Below, in pieces: positions 61,248-64,000 of a stretch of 64,000 bases of DNA. The stretch spans positions 248,001-312,000 of the forward strand of contig NZ_LBHB01000001.1 of assembly GCF_001010945.1 (NCBI RefSeq), in the 5' to 3' direction. Under the pieces are notes generated by a model. That model saw nothing but the letters and a program-made list of their open reading frames with translations. It was not told where the DNA came from and did no database searches. This DNA is from Aurantiacibacter luteus (GTDB lineage Bacteria > Pseudomonadota > Alphaproteobacteria > Sphingomonadales > Sphingomonadaceae). Every line of letters begins with the position of its first letter. Within the stretch, counting starts at the first letter, position 1. The translations under genes and the position numbers were made by a program.

Positions 61248-61778
61248 ATGAGCCTTGCCCAAGCCCTGCAGCAATCGGGTGCCATCGACGCGATGGCGCG
61301 TGAACTCGGCGTCGACCAGAATACCGCGCGCATGGGCGCGAACGCGCTGCTGCCGGCCATTGTCGCGGGCATGGGGCGCAGCTCCGCGGGCGGCATGGGC
61401 GGCGGGGCGGCCGATCCGCTCGGCGGGCTCGGCTCGATCCTCGGCGGCGCGCTGGGCGGCGGCATGGGCGGCGGCCTGCTCGAGGCGGTGCTCGGCGGCA
61501 GCCCGACGCCGGTCAATCAGGGCAACGACATCCTCGGCGAGATTTTCGGCAACAAGGACGTCAGCCGATCGGTGACGAGCGAAGCCGCGCAGAGCACGGG
61601 CATCAGCCAGGACCTCCTGAAGCGGATGCTGCCCATCCTCGCCATGGCGGCGCTCGGCTATCTTGCCCAGCGCGGACGCGCAGGCACCGCCGGCGGCGGC
61701 GGCGCGGCGGCTCCCGCCGGGCCCGACCTCGGCGGCATTCTCGGCTCCATCGTCGGCGGGCTTGCCGGGCGGCGCTGA
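61248..61778 (+). CDS. DUF937/YidB family protein
   Basis: The 176-residue protein matches DUF937: a helical N-terminus (MSLAQALQQSGAIDAMARELG), a Gly/Ala/Met-rich middle (about 45-90) and the conserved SEAAQSTGISQDLLKRMLPILAMAALGYLA. The C-terminus again is glycine-rich. The function is unknown. ATG 61248 has GGAG 9 bases upstream. It stands alone after the pckA terminator. Confidence 0.82.
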   Translation: MSLAQALQQSGAIDAMARELGVDQNTARMGANALLPAIVAGMGRSSAGGMGGGAADPLGGLGSILGGALGGGMGGGLLEAVLGGSPTPVNQGNDILGEIFGNKDVSRSVTSEAAQSTGISQDLLKRMLPILAMAALGYLAQRGRAGTAGGGGAAAPAGPDLGGILGSIVGGLAGRR

Positions 61779-61827
61779 CCTGCCGCTTCATTGACGGGCA
61801 AGGTGGCGCGGCGCACAAGCACGCACG

Positions 61828-62655
61828 ATGAAACTCGCCGCCTTCCTCGCGCCTTTCGCCTTGCTGGCTGCGCCCGTCGCCTGCCTCGCGCAGCACGCCG
61901 CGCCGCCTGCCGCTGCCGAGGCCGAAGCGCCGCCCGTCGTGGTGGTCGACCCCATCGTGGTCGCCACCTATCCGCACGATAGCGAGGCTTTCACCCAAGG
62001 CCTGCTGTGGCACGATGGCGCTCTGTACGAGAGCACTGGGCGCGAAGGCCAGTCGCAGGTGCGGCGGGTGACGCTGGACACCGGGGCGGTGGAGGCGAGC
62101 AGCGCCTTGCCCGCCGAGCAATTCGGCGAAGGCATGACGCTGTGGGGCGATACGCTCGTCAGCCTGACGTGGCTGGACAAGGTCGTCCACCGCTGGGACC
62201 TCGCCACCCTCGCGCCGCTCGGCACGCAGGACTTTCCCTTCGAGGGTTGGGGCCTGACCGGGGACGGCACGCACCTCATCGCCTCGGACGGCTCGTCCAC
62301 GCTGCGCTTCCTCGATCCAGAGACGCTCGAGGTTGCGCGCGAGTTGGAGGTTACGCTGAACGGGCGCGCGGTCGACCAGCTGAACGAGCTCGAGTACGTG
62401 GACGGGCTGATCGTCGCCAACGTGTGGCACACCGGCTTCCTGCTGTTCATCGATCCCGCCAGCGGCGCGGTGCGCCAGCTGGCCGACCTGCGCCCGCTGG
62501 TCGAGGCCAACCTCGGCGACGATCCCGATGCGGTGCTGAACGGGGTGGCCTGGGATGCCGAGGGCGGGCGGCTGTTCGTCACCGGCAAGCTGTGGCCGCG
62601 GCTCTACGAGATCCAGCTTGAGGAGCGCGAGGGCGCGGAGGTCGTCGCCCGCTGA
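61828..62655 (+). CDS. glutaminyl-peptide cyclotransferase, exported
   Basis: The 275-residue protein has a signal peptide (MKLAAFLAPFALLAAPVACLA) and the beta-propeller glutaminyl cyclase sequence: YPHDSEAFTQGLLW, LYESTGREGQSQV, GEGMTLWGDTLVSLTWL, LNELEYVDGLIVANVW and LNGVAWDAEGGRLFVTGKLWP. It converts N-terminal glutamine of exported peptides to pyroglutamate. It lies 49 bases after the DUF937 gene. Confidence 0.93.
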   Translation: MKLAAFLAPFALLAAPVACLAQHAAPPAAAEAEAPPVVVVDPIVVATYPHDSEAFTQGLLWHDGALYESTGREGQSQVRRVTLDTGAVEASSALPAEQFGEGMTLWGDTLVSLTWLDKVVHRWDLATLAPLGTQDFPFEGWGLTGDGTHLIASDGSSTLRFLDPETLEVARELEVTLNGRAVDQLNELEYVDGLIVANVWHTGFLLFIDPASGAVRQLADLRPLVEANLGDDPDAVLNGVAWDAEGGRLFVTGKLWPRLYEIQLEEREGAEVVAR

Positions 62656-62695
62656 GGGCAACCCGATCGCAACCCTTGTTTGCTAGGGCGGGGCC

Positions 62696-63457
62696 ATGTC
62701 CGCCGAAGCAACCTTTCGTGCCGTCGCCAGCGAGCTCGGGATAGACCCCGACGACAAGTGGGTGGGCGGCTACGTCGATTACGAATGGGAACACCTGCGT
62801 CCGGTCCTCGCGGCCTACGGCATCGCGCCGCAGGGGCGCGAGGTGCTGGAGTTCGGGTGCAATTTCGGCGCATCGGGTATCGTCATGGCGCGGCTTGGCG
62901 CGCGGGTGACGGGGGTGGACGTGGAGGCGAGCAACGTGCGCCTCGCCAATGCCAACATCGCGCTTCACGGCGTGGAGGAGCGGGCGAAGGCGCTGCACGT
63001 GCCCGACACGCGCACCATGCCCTTCGCCGACGCGGCGTTCGACCTCGTGGTCGCTAATAGCGTGCTCGAATACGTGGCGCCAAGCCAGCTCGACGCGGTG
63101 ATGGCTGAAATCCACCGCGTGACGAAGCCCGGCGGCCAGCTGCTGGTGCTCGGCACCGCCAGCAGGCTCGCCCCGCGCGAGGTGCATTCGCGGCGCTGGC
63201 TGGTGAATTACCTGCCGCGCGCTTTCGATCGCATGGCCGGGAAAGAGTGGCAGCGCGGCCTCTCGCCAGTGGCCCTGTCGCGCGCACTGAGGGGCCGGTT
63301 CACGGTCGACGCGCCCGGGAGCTGGCTTACCGCCCGTCGCGCCGTGCACGGCCGTGTCTCGCTGCCCATGCGGCTGGTAGCCGGGGCGGGGCGGATCAGC
63401 GGACTCGCGCCTGGTTGGCTATCTCCCAATATCGAGCTGCTGTTGCGCCGCTGCTAG
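62696..63457 (+). CDS. class I SAM-dependent methyltransferase
   Basis: The 253-residue protein has a Rossmann methyltransferase fold with motif I VLEFGCNFGASG (49-60), the acidic loop VTGVDVEASN and the motif IV-like FDLVVANSVLEYV, and EIHRVTKPGGQLLVLG. The substrate is not recognisable. Its 3' end overlaps the convergent gene by 62 bases. The ribosome site is weak (GGGGC). Confidence 0.87.
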   Translation: MSAEATFRAVASELGIDPDDKWVGGYVDYEWEHLRPVLAAYGIAPQGREVLEFGCNFGASGIVMARLGARVTGVDVEASNVRLANANIALHGVEERAKALHVPDTRTMPFADAAFDLVVANSVLEYVAPSQLDAVMAEIHRVTKPGGQLLVLGTASRLAPREVHSRRWLVNYLPRAFDRMAGKEWQRGLSPVALSRALRGRFTVDAPGSWLTARRAVHGRVSLPMRLVAGAGRISGLAPGWLSPNIELLLRRC

Positions 63458-64000
63458 GGTTCTTCTCGTCCTGCTCGGCATGGGGAACGCTTTCGCGGCC
63501 GTAGAGGAGGTTGCCGACGACCTGCTCGATCATGCGTTCGCCGTTGAGCAGCACCGCGCCCGGCAGCACCGGCGCATCGACCTGGCGGCGGGCGACCTGT
63601 GGCGGGTGGCTGACGTAGGTCGCGGTCTCCACGCCCTCCATCGCCGCGATGGCCTCGCACACGCGGGCGAAGCGTTCCTGGACGATGCGGTTGATGCGCT
63701 CGCGCTTGCGACAGAGCAGTTCGAAACTGTGCGAGACGAGGGTGAAGTCGGCGATGGCGTTGCCCCGCGCATGGCGCAGTGCGGCCACGATCTCGCGGTA
63801 GGAGAGGGCGGTGATCTGCGCGTGGCGCAGGCCGCCGAAGGCATCGCCGATGCAGCCCGCGGGCACCTCGATCACGCCGTGCCGCTCAAGCGGGCGGCGA
63901 TGTTCGGACCCGAGTCCGATCTCGCAATCGCCGCTACCCACCAGAGCCGGCGCGTGGCTGCTGTCATAGGTGACGCCCGCATCCGCCAGCGCGTGGAGCG
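63396..64000 (-). CDS. polysaccharide deacetylase-like protein (5' end outside window)
   Basis: The reading frame is open to the window edge, so the start lies beyond 64000. The visible 201 residues begin LHALADAGVTYDSSHAPALVG and continue HGVIEVPAGCIGDAFGGLRHAQITALSYREIVAALRHARGN and FTLVSHSFELLCRK, which resemble the C-terminal half of NodB/WalW-type polysaccharide deacetylases. The catalytic HxxD part would lie upstream and cannot be checked. The last 20 residues overlap the methyltransferase gene on the other strand by 62 bases. Confidence 0.6.
   Translation of the reverse strand, partial: LHALADAGVTYDSSHAPALVGSGDCEIGLGSEHRRPLERHGVIEVPAGCIGDAFGGLRHAQITALSYREIVAALRHARGNAIADFTLVSHSFELLCRKRERINRIVQERFARVCEAIAAMEGVETATYVSHPPQVARRQVDAPVLPGAVLLNGERMIEQVVGNLLYGRESVPHAEQDEKNPSSGATAARYWEIANQARVR

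Overview
The window is chromosomal DNA of a GC-rich alphaproteobacterium. The gene content points to Sphingomonadales, most likely Erythrobacteraceae or Sphingomonadaceae: TonB-dependent receptors, an incomplete nitrogen-type/mannose-type PTS joined to ChvG-ChvI, the infA-maf-RNase E/G-yacG-tRNA-Phe block, a hisG-hisD-nusB-thiL-hppA block and aerobic-type CobS. Genus is inference; no 16S gene is present. Coding density is very high, genes commonly overlap by 4 bases (ATGA/GTGA), and no gene-free stretch exceeds 300 bases. The longest are 59267-59516, 6588-6813, 51259-51442 and 41650-41826. I see no insertion sequence, prophage, integrase or CRISPR array.

Layout. 1-4427: 3' part of a TonB receptor, WrbA, and a cyclic-nucleotide-binding/thioredoxin-reductase-like fusion. 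4461-6587: tRNA-Phe, YacG, RNase E/G, Maf and IF-1 on the minus strand. 6814-13113: a TonB receptor with a glycine-rich insertion, a BaiN-type flavoprotein and UvrC. 13117-19674: a minus-strand run of GNAT acyltransferase, JmjC-like cupin, TesB thioesterase, serine hydrolase, EcsC, CDGSH protein and RibD/DHFR-like reductase. 19833-25534: hppA, thiL, nusB, hisD, hisG. 25578-30651: DUF2332 protein, a minus-strand bolA-GST-pirin-FKBP-hydrolase operon, and a J-domain protein. 30729-37238: a tight nine-gene minus-strand operon of small detoxification-type proteins (three VOC/glyoxalase-fold proteins, two GSTs, DUF1428, DUF899, a DHFR-like reductase, an MpaB-like oxygenase), divergent from its probable HxlR-family regulator. 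37291-44139: CobS, two tandem secreted M28 peptidases, a class A penicillin-binding protein. 44152-54818: translation and repair housekeeping genes (truA, fmt, recR, def, rmuC), a copper-storage-type Cys-rich protein, fhs, a lipoprotein and an rRNA methyltransferase. 54815-61127: HPr, EIIA, RapZ, HprK, ChvG and ChvI on the minus strand, divergent from pckA. 61248-64000: DUF937 protein, glutaminyl cyclase, a methyltransferase and the 3' part of a polysaccharide deacetylase-like gene.

How the parts work together. The chvI-chvG-hprK-rapZ-EIIA-HPr operon is the classic alphaproteobacterial regulatory PTS, and divergent pckA fits its role in carbon and acid/envelope control. The least described unit is the HxlR-associated operon. 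It lies exactly between a bolA/J-domain pair and cobS, genes normally adjacent in alphaproteobacteria, which suggests an inserted accessory module. Its divergent promoter region carries two matching dyads 21 bases apart, the best regulatory signal in the window. Several families of intergenic inverted repeats are present, including three copies of a REP-like element, one of which supplies the stop codon of a gene.
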